Assembly: GCF_002943525.1 (NCBI RefSeq)
Contig: NZ_CP025394.1
Coordinates: 1,240,001 to 1,304,000, forward strand
Direction: 5' to 3'
DNA: 64,000 bases
DNA from: Kitasatospora sp. MMS16-BH015
Lineage (GTDB): Bacteria; Actinomycetota; Actinomycetes; Streptomycetales; Streptomycetaceae
A program made the position numbers and the translations under genes. Every line of letters begins with the position of its first letter. Positions within the stretch are counted from its first letter, which is position 1. The notes under the pieces were generated by a model, which was not told the origin of the DNA, ran no database searches, and saw only the letters and a list, made by a program, of their open reading frames with translations. Shown piece by piece: positions 45,509-54,256 of this stretch.

Positions 45509-47704
45509 ATGGCGATGATGCGGCTGAGGCGTGAGGACCCCCGCATCGTCGGCCCCTACCGGCTGCACCGGCGGCTCGGTGCCGGCGGCATGGGCGTGGT
45601 CTACCTCGGCTCCGACCGCCGGGGTCAGCGGGTGGCGCTCAAGCTGATCCGCGCCGAGCTGGCCGAGGACGCCGAATTCCGCACCCGCTTCGCCCGCGAG
45701 ATCGCGGCCGCCTCCCGGATCCGGGGCGCCTGCACCGCGCGGGTGGTGGGCTCCGACATCGAGGCCGACCGCCCCTGGCTGGCCACCGCGTACGTGCCCG
45801 GCCCCTCGCTCTACAAGCGGGTCGGCGAGGAGGGCCCGCTGCCCTGGCCCGAGGCCGCCCGGATCGGCGCAGCGCTGGCCGACGGGCTGGTGAAGGTGCA
45901 CGAAGCCGGGGTGGTGCACCGCGACCTCAAGCCCTCCAACATCCTGCTCTCCCCCAAGGGCCCCCGGATCATCGACTTCGGCATCGCCTGGTCGCGCGGG
46001 GCGAGCACCCTGACCCACGTCGGCACCGCCGTCGGCTCCCCCGGCTTCCTCGCCCCCGAGCAGGTCCGGGGCGTCGCCGTGACCCCGGCCACCGACGTCT
46101 TCGCCTTCGGCGCCACCCTCGCCTACTCGGTGACGGGTGACACCCCGTTCGGATCCGGTGCCTCCTCCGAGGTGATGCTCTACCGCGTGGTGCACGAGGA
46201 GCCCGACCTCTCCGCCGTGCCCGCCCCGCTCGCTCCGCTGGTCCGGGCCTGCCTGGCCAAGGAGCCCACCGAGCGGCCCGGCGCGGCCGCCCTGCACGAG
46301 CGGCTCAGCGAACTTGCCGCCCGGGGCGCCGCCGGCGCGCCGCGCGGCCGTAGCGCCGCGGCCAACCCCGTTCCCCCGGCCGGTCGGCCGGGGCGGCCCG
46401 AGGAGCTCGGCGCAGCCGGCGCAGGCGGTGTCGGTGTTGCGGGCGGTGCGGGCGGCGGCCCGGGCGAGCACGGGCGCGTCGGCGGGCAGGCCGGACGTGG
46501 CGGCCACGGCGGGCAGCTGGGTGCGGCCGGTGCCGGCGGGCGCGGTGCGGCGGCCGGGCACCAGGGCCACGGCGGAGCAGCCGGGGCCGGCCTGGCCGGC
46601 GGTGGTCACGGCGGCAACGGTCACGGCGGCGGCCTGCCCGGTGCGGCCGGGTACGCCGGGCGCGGGACGAACGACGGTTACGGCGCGGCGGCCGGTCACG
46701 GACGTGGTGGGGCACCGGCCGAGCGCGGTGCGGCCGAGGCCTACGGGCGCGGCGGTGGCGGGCACGGGGCGGGCGATGCGTACGGGCGCGGCGGCGGTGC
46801 CGGGCAGCACGGTGCGGCCGAGGGCTACGGCGCCGGGGCCGGGCGTGCGGACGGGCCGGGTGCCGGGCGGGGTGGGGTGCCGCCGGTGCCCCGGCGGCCG
46901 CACGGGCAGGCGGTCACCGCGCCGATGCCCCGGCCGGACGGGGTCGGTGGGCCCCGCGAGCGGCGGGGCGGGCGGGATCGGCAGCACACGCCGGTGCCCG
47001 GGCGGCCCGGTGGGGCGAGCGGGGCCCGGCAGCGGCTGCGCCGGCAGCGGGCGGTGGTCTTCGTGACCGTCACGCTCGGGGTGGCGTTGGCGATCGCGGC
47101 GGCCCAGGGGTGCGAGAACCGCAGCAAGCAGGGCCTGGCCCCCGATCCCGCGCCGACCGTCGCCTCGGTGACGGCGCAGCCGCAGCCGCCCGGCGGGCTC
47201 TCGGCGGACGGTGCGCAGTCGCCCGTGCCGCCGCTGGCGGCCGTGGCGCACGGGACGGGTGACTCGGTGCTCGGCCCGGCCGTGGGCGCCGTCCCGGCCG
47301 TGGACTGGGGCAATCGCAGCTACACCGACCCGGCCGGCGGGCCGGCCATCCGGCTCCGGGACGGGAAGTCGACGGCCGAGGGCGCACAGATCGCGGTGAG
47401 CTCGGTGCTCGGCGCGCGCTACCGCGACGCGGCGGCCACCGTGGTGGTGCTGCGGCGCGCCGAGGGCGCGGTGCCGGTCGACCTGGTGGAGCTGTTCGGC
47501 TTCAGCGGTGACACCCCCGTGCTGCTCGCCTCCCGCGCCTCGGCGGCCGACGCCACGGCCACCGCCTCCTGGCGGATCGAGGGCGGCGCCCTCATCCGCG
47601 ACGAACGCACCCCCACCGGCGCCGGTGCCTCCACCCGCTACGCGGTGCGGGGCGACGGCTCCTTCGACGAGTCCTGGCCGGGCGCAGCCGTCCCGACCGG
47701 CTGA
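45509..47704 (+). CDS. Membrane Ser/Thr protein kinase with long Gly/Ala linker
   Basis: 731-residue PknB-type (Hanks) kinase. Kinase domain about 14-268: Gly loop GAGGMGVV, ATP Lys in VALKLI, catalytic HRDLKPSN near 136-143, DFG near 156-158, APEQVRG. A very long Gly/Ala/His/Arg-rich, low-complexity linker (about 272-510) follows, then one TM segment (about 515-533, VVFVTVTLGVALAIAAA) and an extracellular domain of about 195 residues without PASTA repeats. Ligand and targets are unknown. ATG 45509 with GGAAG upstream. Confidence 0.9.
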   Translation: MAMMRLRREDPRIVGPYRLHRRLGAGGMGVVYLGSDRRGQRVALKLIRAELAEDAEFRTRFAREIAAASRIRGACTARVVGSDIEADRPWLATAYVPGPSLYKRVGEEGPLPWPEAARIGAALADGLVKVHEAGVVHRDLKPSNILLSPKGPRIIDFGIAWSRGASTLTHVGTAVGSPGFLAPEQVRGVAVTPATDVFAFGATLAYSVTGDTPFGSGASSEVMLYRVVHEEPDLSAVPAPLAPLVRACLAKEPTERPGAAALHERLSELAARGAAGAPRGRSAAANPVPPAGRPGRPEELGAAGAGGVGVAGGAGGGPGEHGRVGGQAGRGGHGGQLGAAGAGGRGAAAGHQGHGGAAGAGLAGGGHGGNGHGGGLPGAAGYAGRGTNDGYGAAAGHGRGGAPAERGAAEAYGRGGGGHGAGDAYGRGGGAGQHGAAEGYGAGAGRADGPGAGRGGVPPVPRRPHGQAVTAPMPRPDGVGGPRERRGGRDRQHTPVPGRPGGASGARQRLRRQRAVVFVTVTLGVALAIAAAQGCENRSKQGLAPDPAPTVASVTAQPQPPGGLSADGAQSPVPPLAAVAHGTGDSVLGPAVGAVPAVDWGNRSYTDPAGGPAIRLRDGKSTAEGAQIAVSSVLGARYRDAAATVVVLRRAEGAVPVDLVELFGFSGDTPVLLASRASAADATATASWRIEGGALIRDERTPTGAGASTRYAVRGDGSFDESWPGAAVPTG

Positions 47705-47738
47705 ACCGCCACGGGGCTCGACGGATGGGCCGGGCCCG

Positions 47739-48839
47739 TCAGTAGGTGTAGCCGGGCCAGTGCGGGTCCGAGTAGCGGGCCGGGCCCGGGAGACCGAACA
47801 GCCGTAGGCGCTGCAGCAGGTCGTCCGGGACCTGACGGGCCTTCAGCCGGGCGGGGGCGTGGCGGGTGAACCAGGCAGCGAGCTCGGTGGCCAGGGCCTC
47901 CTCGGTGCGCTCGTCGTGGTCGGTCAGCCAGGGGAGCTTGTCGACCAGCAGGTCGTAGTCCCACTGGTCGACGGCCTCCTCCAGGTGCGCGTCGACCACC
48001 GGGTGGTCCAGGGCCGCCCAGTCCGCGAGCCAGGGCGCCAGCACGCCGGAGGCCTCGACGCACAGGGCCAGGGCGCCACCGGGGTCGACGGGCTCAGGGC
48101 CGAGCAGGGCGTGGATCCAGTACGCGTGCAGGAACTCCCGTACCGCCGCCGCCTGCTGCGCCGGCCACTGCGGCCAATCGGCCCGGGCCAGCGCGGCGCC
48201 GATCTCCCGTCCGTACCGGTACGACTCGGAGCCGCGGTCGGTGAGCGCCTCGGCCAGCTGCGGCAGGACGCGGCGGATCACCGCCCCGTGGTCGCGCCAG
48301 TCGGCCAGGTACCAGCTCCGCCGGAGCAGGTCGGGGTCGAGCCGGACACCCGGCACCTTGAGCAGCGCGAGCCCCTCGGCGCTGCCCCAGTGGCAGGTGC
48401 AGTTCGTCTCGTCGGGCCGCGCGACCGCTCCGGCGAAGGCGTCGACGAGGGCCCGTCTTCAAACCCCCGTCGTCCGCCCGGAGGGCGGGCGGGGCGTCGT
48501 TGGGGTGCGTGCATCGGCGGCGCCGAGGAGGGAGTCCATGCGGAGCATCGGCGACCGACGAGAAGCCGTCGAAGGGCCCCTCCTGCCCGATGCCGGGCAA
48601 GGAGGGCGCGTGCCCCGGCGGCGCCCCGCAGACGGGGGTTTGAAGACGGGCCCTGGGCCGGTGAGCGCGGCGTCGAGGCGCAGCCGAGCGGCGCGGAGGG
48701 TGTCGGGGTGCAGCGCAGGCAGGTGCGGCTCGGGCGGGCGCGGGCCGGACGGGTGCGGGCCGGGCGGGTGCGGCGCAGGCGGGTGCGGGCCGGGGGCTGA
48801 CGGTCGGTCTGCCGGGGGCGGCGCGTGGGGTGGGCTCAT
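47739..48839 (-). pseudogene. Conserved hypothetical gene split by a MITE-like insertion
   Basis: Two parts of one gene are separated by the element at 48449-48653. The 5' part starts at ATG 48839 (overlapping the upstream stop, ATGA) with a Pro/His-rich N-terminus and HPDTLRAARLRLDAALTGPG. The 3' part resumes as RALVDAFAGAVARPDETNC and continues CHWGSAEGLALLKVPGVRLD to the stop at 47739. Such joined sequence is what I recall for a Streptomyces family of about 300 residues with unknown function. As it stands the first part reads into the element and stops at 48459-48461; the only in-frame start for the second part is GTG 48356, which would leave a 205-residue truncated protein. Confidence 0.75.
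48449..48653. mobile_element. 205-bp MITE-like element with 23-bp perfect terminal inverted repeats
   Basis: Left end GGGCCCGTCTTCAAACCCCC (48449-48468, continuing GTC) and right end its exact complement (48631-48653). No transposase is encoded. If the outer GGGCCC is counted as host, it is a 6-bp direct duplication flanking a GTCTTCAAAC...GTTTGAAGAC element. The interior has two further hairpins (CCGCCC-GGA-GGGCGG; CCTCCTGCCCG/CGGGCAAGGAGG). It interrupts a gene of the host chromosome. From memory the end sequence recurs in other Streptomyces genomes. Confidence 0.8.
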
Positions 48840-49951
48840 GGCTGGGTGAGGGTGATGTACGGGATGGTGTCGCCGGGGAGGAGGTAGCGCTCGGTCTCCT
48901 GGTAGCCGGCGGCGAGGGCGAAGGCCAGGCCGTCCTCGTTGGTGGCCAGGACGCAGGTCTCGACGGTGGGGGCCAGGTCGGCGGCCTCGGTGCGGGCGTG
49001 GCGGTGGAGGCGGGTGCCGAGGCCGCGGCGGCGGTGGTCGGGGAGGATGCGGGCGATCACGGTGGCGGCGGGGGTCTCCTCGTCCGGGGGGCGGACGGTG
49101 GAGCAGCCGACCAGGGTGTCGCCGAGGTAGGCGGTGAAGAGGCGATTGCGGGCGGCCCGGTCGCGGATCTCCTCGAGGGAGAGCTGGTGGGTCGGGATGA
49201 TCGTGTTGTGGACGTGCTGCCAGTCCGTCAGCGGGCCCTTCGGGGTGACCCGGACGATCCGGAGCTGCTCGGAGCGGGGCGCGCTGTCCCACTGCCAGCG
49301 GGTGCGGCGGGCCCGGCCGGGGAGGCCGCCGCGGCCGGTGGCCCAGCGCAGGGTGGCCCAGGGGTCGGTGCCGATCGGGAACTCCGGGAAGAGCCGGGCC
49401 AGCACGCGGGCGCAGACCTCGGCGGGCGGGGTCCAGGCCAGGCCGAGGCCGCGGGCCAGGTCGTCGGCGTGGGCGAAGAGCTCGACCAGGCCCATCGAGG
49501 CGGAGCCCTCGGCGTCGGTGGTGCCGAAGATGTGGAAGGCGCGGGCCTGCGGGGCGGCGGTGCGGACCATCGCCACGTGCAGCGCGCCGCAGGCGTCGAG
49601 CACCTGGGCCATCGCCTCCGGGCCGCCCGCGCGCTCGGCGAAGATCACGTTCGCGGGCTTGCCCGGTGCCTCCCGGCGCCAGACGAAGGGCACGTGGGAG
49701 GGGGCCGGGGGCGCCTGCGGGCCCAGCTGGGCGGCGTAGGAGAAGAGGTCGTCGGCCAGGTGCTCGGCGGTCTCCCAGCAGCTCCACTCCAGCGGCCCGG
49801 CCGGGGCATCCCAGTCTGCGGCGAGGGCGGCGGGCGAGCGCAGCAGGTCGACGACCAGCCGGACGCCCTCGGCAAGGTCCTCGGCGGTCACCGGGCCGGG
49901 GTCGGCGAAGTCCACCGGGCCGGGCGCAGCTGAGTGATCATGAGCAGGCAT
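48836..49951 (-). CDS. Mycothiol-dependent maleylpyruvate isomerase-like (TIGR03083) / GNAT fusion
   Basis: 371-residue two-domain protein. The N-terminal DinB-like part (about 20-235) has PLEWSCWETAEHLADDLFSYA and VELFAHADDLARGLGL, typical of the mycothiol-dependent DinB superfamily; the C-terminal GNAT part (about 238-371) has ARILPDHRRRGLGTRLHRHA with the acetyl-CoA motif RRRGLGT. The fusion suggests detoxification or transfer coupled to mycothiol, but this is inference. ATG 49951; no strong RBS. Its stop overlaps the start of the split gene. Confidence 0.8.
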   Translation of the reverse strand: MPAHDHSAAPGPVDFADPGPVTAEDLAEGVRLVVDLLRSPAALAADWDAPAGPLEWSCWETAEHLADDLFSYAAQLGPQAPPAPSHVPFVWRREAPGKPANVIFAERAGGPEAMAQVLDACGALHVAMVRTAAPQARAFHIFGTTDAEGSASMGLVELFAHADDLARGLGLAWTPPAEVCARVLARLFPEFPIGTDPWATLRWATGRGGLPGRARRTRWQWDSAPRSEQLRIVRVTPKGPLTDWQHVHNTIIPTHQLSLEEIRDRAARNRLFTAYLGDTLVGCSTVRPPDEETPAATVIARILPDHRRRGLGTRLHRHARTEAADLAPTVETCVLATNEDGLAFALAAGYQETERYLLPGDTIPYITLTQP

Positions 49952-50013
49952 GCGCCGAGCGTACGGGCCCCGGTGCCGGTGCCACCAGTGGTTTCCCTCG
50001 GCCCGAGGGGCCG

Positions 50014-50811
50014 TCAGGCGCGGGCGGCGTAGAAGGCGACGGCTGCCGCTGCGCCGACGTTGAGGGAGTCGATGCCGTGGGCCATCGGGATCCGGACCAG
50101 GTGGTCGGCGGCGGCCATGGCCTTGGCGGTGAGGCCGTCGCCCTCGGCGCCGAGCATCAGGGCGGTCTTCTCCTGGACGGCGACGGTAGCGAGGTCGACG
50201 GCGCCCTCGGCCGGAGTGAGGGCGAGGACGGAGAAGCCGGCCTGCTGCACGGTGGCCAGCGAGCCCGGCCAGGGGTCTAGGCGGGCGTAGGGGACGGCGA
50301 AGACGGCGCCCATCGAGACCTTGACGGCGCGTCGGTAGAGCGGGTCGGCGCAGTCCGGGGAGAGCAGCACGGCGTCCATGCCGAGCGCGGCGGCGCTGCG
50401 GAAGATGGCGCCGAGGTTGGTGTGGTCGACCAGGCCCTCCAGGACGGCGACCCGGCGGGCGCCGGCGAGCACCTCGGCCACGGCGGGCAGCGGCTTGCGC
50501 TCCATCGAGGCGAGGGCGCCGCGGTGCACGTGGTAGCCGGTGACGGCCTCGGCGAGGGCGGGGTCGACCACGTGGACGGGGGCGTCGGTGGCCTCGATGA
50601 CCTCGCCCATGACCTCCAGCCACTTGGGGGTCAGGAGCATCGAGCGCATCCGGTACCCGGCCGCGACGGCCCGCCGGATCACCTTCTCCCCCTCGGCGAT
50701 GAACAGCCCCTCGGCGGGCTCGCGCTTGCGGCGCAGCTCCACGTCGGTCAGGCCGGTGTAGTCGGCCAGTCGGGGGTCGGCGGGGTCGGTGACGGTACGC
50801 GGTTCGGACAC
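50014..50811 (-). CDS. SPOUT-family (TrmH/SpoU) RNA methyltransferase
   Basis: 265-residue 2'-O-ribose methyltransferase. An N-terminal substrate-binding domain (EPAEGLFIAEGEKVIRRAVAAGY) is followed by the knotted SPOUT domain with motif 1 DHTNLGAIFRSAAALGMDAVLL, motif 2 MLGAEGDGL and motif 3 IPMAHGIDSLNVGAAAAVAFY. The target (rRNA or tRNA) is not defined. GTG start at 50811 with AGGGG close upstream. Confidence 0.92.
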   Translation of the reverse strand: MSEPRTVTDPADPRLADYTGLTDVELRRKREPAEGLFIAEGEKVIRRAVAAGYRMRSMLLTPKWLEVMGEVIEATDAPVHVVDPALAEAVTGYHVHRGALASMERKPLPAVAEVLAGARRVAVLEGLVDHTNLGAIFRSAAALGMDAVLLSPDCADPLYRRAVKVSMGAVFAVPYARLDPWPGSLATVQQAGFSVLALTPAEGAVDLATVAVQEKTALMLGAEGDGLTAKAMAAADHLVRIPMAHGIDSLNVGAAAAVAFYAARA

Positions 50812-50846
50812 ACCCCTGATCCTAAGTGGTGCAGGGGGTGGTGGTC

Positions 50847-51326
50847 CTAGGTGGTGAACGGGGTGGCCGAGTCGGCCGGCCGGCCGGCGTCGGCCGGGAG
50901 CAGGCCGAGCTGCTGGAGCACGGAGGTGCGGTCGTACGCGTCCACGCCCCGGGCGATCCGGCCGTCCGGGGCGAATTCGAGCAGCGCCATCAGGTAGACC
51001 GAGAACTGCCTGCCCCGGGCCGACTCCGGCAGGCAGAGGAACGGCTGCCGGATGGTCGCGCCGTACTGGACGTGGGCCACCGCGTGCGCGGGGCCGACCA
51101 GCACGCCGGTGCAGACCGAGCGGATGTCGGCGAAGAGCTCGGCGGCCCGGCCGAAGTACTCGCTCAGCTCCTGGTGGCCCCGGTAGGTGTGGCCGAAGGC
51201 CTTGTCCTCGATCACGGCGTCCTCGGTGTAGTACGCCATCGCGTCGGTGGGGGCGGTGGGTGACTCCCACATGGCGACCCAGCGCTCCACGAACGCCTTC
51301 CGGCTGCTGTCGTCGAACTCCGGCAC
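50847..51326 (-). CDS. SnoaL-like (NTF2-fold) protein
   Basis: 159-residue cone-fold protein of the SnoaL/ketosteroid isomerase superfamily: FVERWVAMWESPTAPTDAMAYYTEDAVIEDKAFGHTYRGH in outline, with a C-terminal FAPDGRIARGVDAYDRTSVLQQLG. Such proteins are polyketide cyclases, hydroxylases or non-enzymatic ligand binders. GTG start lies 5 bp after the FAD oxidoreductase gene with GAGAGGA, so the two form an operon. The pair may modify a small hydrophobic metabolite. Confidence 0.83.
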   Translation of the reverse strand: MPEFDDSSRKAFVERWVAMWESPTAPTDAMAYYTEDAVIEDKAFGHTYRGHQELSEYFGRAAELFADIRSVCTGVLVGPAHAVAHVQYGATIRQPFLCLPESARGRQFSVYLMALLEFAPDGRIARGVDAYDRTSVLQQLGLLPADAGRPADSATPFTT

Positions 51327-51331
51327 GGGGA

Positions 51332-52695
51332 TCAGTCCTCTCCTGGGGCGGTGCGGGGCGACCAGTGCCGGAGCACGGCGGCCGTCACGTGCGGACGGGC
51401 CAGGCCGGCGGGTGAGCCGGCCAGGCTGACGGCGTCCCAGACGGCGGCGGCCACCCGGGGGTCGGTGGCGGCGGCGCGCATGGTGGCCTGGAAGGAGCGG
51501 GCCAGCAGGCGGGCCAGGGCGGGGTGGGTGCCGGGGACTTGAGGCATCGACCGGTCGGCCAGGGTGGCGAACAGCCACGGGAGGCGGACGGCCCGGGCGG
51601 CCTCCCGGTGGAAGCGGCGCGGCAGGCCCGTCGGGCCCTCGGCCAGGCACGTGCGCAGGGCCCGCGCCTCCAGGGCGGCGACGGTCATGCCGGCGCCGTA
51701 GATCGGGTTGAGGCTGCAGACCGCGTCCCCGATCGAGATCAGGCCCTCGGGCGCGCTGCGCAGCCGGTGGAACTCCCGGCGGAGGGCGGCCGGGTACGCG
51801 AAGGAGGAGACGCCGGTGATCGGCTCGGCCTCCCGCAGCGCCCGGCAGGTCTCGGGGGTGAGCAGGCCCTCGGCGAAGCTGAGGAACCGCTCGGGTGCGG
51901 TGGGTGGGTGGTGGTCCTTGCCGAAGCCGTAGAGGGAGAGCACCCAGGTCTCGTTCTCCTGGCGGGTGAGGACGGCGCCCCGGGGGCGCCGCTGGGTGGC
52001 GCCGATCAGGATGCCCTTGGCCGGGCCGAGCGCGCCCGGGGGCACCTGGTAGCGGCGGCTGGCGTAGGCCACGTCCACGTGCAGGCGCCGGACGGCCGGC
52101 TCGGGTAGCCCAGCGCCCGGTACCAGGCGGCGCCCCGGCCGGCCCGGCCCATCGCGTCCACCACCAGGTCGGCGGCCAGCTCCTCGGCGGCGCCGGACTC
52201 CCCCGCGCGGGCCAGCCGGACGCCGGCCACCCCGTCGGGGCCGGCGTCGATCGGCGCGGTGGCCTCCAGGCCCGTCCGCAGGGTGACCTCGGGCCGGGCC
52301 AGCACCCGCTCGCGCAGCCGGCCTTCCAGGAACGGGCGGCTCACCTGGAGCACCCGGCCGAGCGGCACCTGCCGCAGCCTGGAGCCGAAGAACACGATCT
52401 CCAACTCGTCCAGCGCCCCGGCCAGCGTGGCGCCCTCGGCGGCCAGCTCCTCGACCAGGCCGGGGAAGAACCCGTCCAGTGCCCGCTCGCCGCCGGGCGT
52501 CAGCGAGTGCACGTGCGCCCCCTGCGGGACGCCGCGCCGGACGCCGGTGCCGGCCGGTAAGACGTCCCGCTCGACCAGGGTGACCCGGTCGTAGACCTCG
52601 GCGACCGCCCGGGCCGCGCACAGACCGGCTATGCCCGCCCCCAACACCACCGCGTGCCCGGTGCCCCGCCGCCTCACGCTCGGTGTGCTGCCCAC
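51332..52695 (-). pseudogene. FAD-dependent oxidoreductase/hydroxylase with a -1 frameshift
   Basis: The N-terminal half starts at GTG 52695 (GGAGG 5 nt upstream) with the Rossmann motif VVLGAGIAGLCAARAVAE and reaches GAAWYRALGY. The expected continuation PEPAVRRLHVDVAYASRRYQ is in another frame. One missing base near 52101-52110 explains the shift; total length 1364 nt, one short of 455 codons. The C-terminal part has the second FAD motif LISIGDAVCSLNPIYGAGMT. If the base is a sequencing error the product is a normal 454-residue flavoprotein monooxygenase. Co-transcribed with the SnoaL-like gene. Confidence 0.85.
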
Positions 52696-52866
52696 GGTGG
52701 CCTCCGATCGTCTGCGCCCTGCCGGGCCATCGAACTGGCGAGGCCACCTTCCCACCGGGAGGCCGCCCGGCGGCACCCCTCGGACGAGTCGACCACTCCT
52801 GCGAGTGAGGCTGACACATGGTTACCACTCGAACGGCCCAGTGCGGGAGGGGCCGGTGGCACACGA

Positions 52867-52894
52867 AAGGCCCCCGGCGGGTGCCGGGGGCCTT
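52867..52894 (-). terminator. Terminator after cobA
   Basis: 12-bp perfect stem AAGGCCCCCGGC/GCCGGGGGCCTT (52867-52878 and 52883-52894), 4-nt loop, 33 bp after the cobA stop. Confidence 0.8.
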
Positions 52895-52927
52895 GCTGCG
52901 GACGGAGTACCGGCCGAGGAGTACGGG

Positions 52928-54160
52928 CTACCGGCCGAGGACGTTGACCACGTCGCCGATCACGATCACGGCCGGGGGCTTGATGCCCTCCGCGAGGACC
53001 GTCTCGCCGATGGTGGCGAGGGTGGCGTCCACCCGGCGCTGGGCGGCGGTGGTGCCCTCCTGGACCACGGCGACCGGGGTGGTGGCCGGGCGGCCGTGCG
53101 CGATCAGGGTGGCGGCGATCTTGTCGATCTTGTCCACCGCCATCAGCAGCACCAGGGTGCCGGTCATCTGCGCGGTGGCCGCCCAGTTGGTCAGCGAGCG
53201 CTCGTCGGAGCCCACGTGGCCGGAGATGACGGTGAACTCGTGGGTCATGCCCCGGTGGGTGACCGGGATGCCCACGGCGGCCGGCACGCTGATCGAGCTG
53301 GAGATGCCGGGCACCACGGTGACCGGGATGCCGGCCTCGACGCAGGCCAGCAGCTCCTCGCCGCCGCGCCCGAACACGTACGGGTCGCCGCCCTTGAGGC
53401 GGACCACGAACTTGCCGGCCTTGGCGTGGTCGATCAGCGTCTGGTTGATCGCCTCCTGGGCCATGTACCGCCCGTACGGGATCTTGGAGGCGTCGATCAC
53501 CTCCACGTGCGGCGGCAGCTCGGCCAGCAGCTCGCGCGGGGCGAGGCGGTCGGCCACCACCACGTCGGCGTCGGCCAGCAGGCGGCGGCCGCGCACGGTG
53601 ATCAGGTCCGGGTCGCCCGGGCCGCCGCCGACCAGGGCCACGCCCGAGGCGTGGGCGCGGTACTGGCGGGCGGAGATCGAGCCGTCCCGCAGGCCCTCGA
53701 CGATGGTGTTGCGCAGGGCGGCGGAGTGGCGCGGGTCGCCGGTGAGGACGGCGACGGTGGCACCGGCGTCGTGCCCGGAGGCCGGGGTCCAGGCGGTGGC
53801 GGCGGCGGCGTCGTCGCTGCGCGAGCAGAACACCCGCAGGCCCTCGGCCTCGGCGCTGACCTGGCTGTTCACCACCGGGTCGCTGCTGGCCACCAGGACG
53901 TACCAGCTGTCGGCGAGGTCGCCCGCCGCGTAACCCCGCTGGTGCCAGGTGACCTCGCCCGCATCGGCCATCGCCTGGACGGCCGGGGTGGTCTCGGGGG
54001 ATATCAGGTGGATCTCGGCGCCGGCGGCGATCAGCGCCGGGAGGCGCCGCTGGGCCACCTGGCCGCCACCGACCACGACGACGCGGCGGCCGGCCAGCAG
54101 CAGGCCGACCGGGTACGGGGTGAGGCCCTCGGTGCTCGGGTGGGGGTTGGGCGCGGTCAT
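52928..54160 (-). CDS. cobA: Uroporphyrinogen-III C-methyltransferase with siroheme-synthase N-terminal domain
   Basis: 410-residue CysG-like fusion. A Met8p-type NAD-binding dehydrogenase/ferrochelatase domain (about 15-155; VVVVGGGQVAQRRLPALIAAGA) and a SUMT domain (about 170-405; VALVGGGPGDPDLITVRG, KGGDPYVFGRGGEE, GISSSISVPAAVGIPVTHRG in outline). It makes precorrin-2, the common precursor of siroheme and cobalamin. ATG with AGGAG upstream. It lies downstream of the bluB-cobT fusion. Confidence 0.93.
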   Translation of the reverse strand: MTAPNPHPSTEGLTPYPVGLLLAGRRVVVVGGGQVAQRRLPALIAAGAEIHLISPETTPAVQAMADAGEVTWHQRGYAAGDLADSWYVLVASSDPVVNSQVSAEAEGLRVFCSRSDDAAAATAWTPASGHDAGATVAVLTGDPRHSAALRNTIVEGLRDGSISARQYRAHASGVALVGGGPGDPDLITVRGRRLLADADVVVADRLAPRELLAELPPHVEVIDASKIPYGRYMAQEAINQTLIDHAKAGKFVVRLKGGDPYVFGRGGEELLACVEAGIPVTVVPGISSSISVPAAVGIPVTHRGMTHEFTVISGHVGSDERSLTNWAATAQMTGTLVLLMAVDKIDKIAATLIAHGRPATTPVAVVQEGTTAAQRRVDATLATIGETVLAEGIKPPAVIVIGDVVNVLGR

Positions 54161-54256
54161 CGGCGGGGCTCCTGGGTGATGAAGGGGGCAGGGGCTGCGA
54201 AGCCCCCGCATCCGGCGCGCCCTCGGGCTCGGTTGCGGGGGCTCCAGAGAGGAGGA

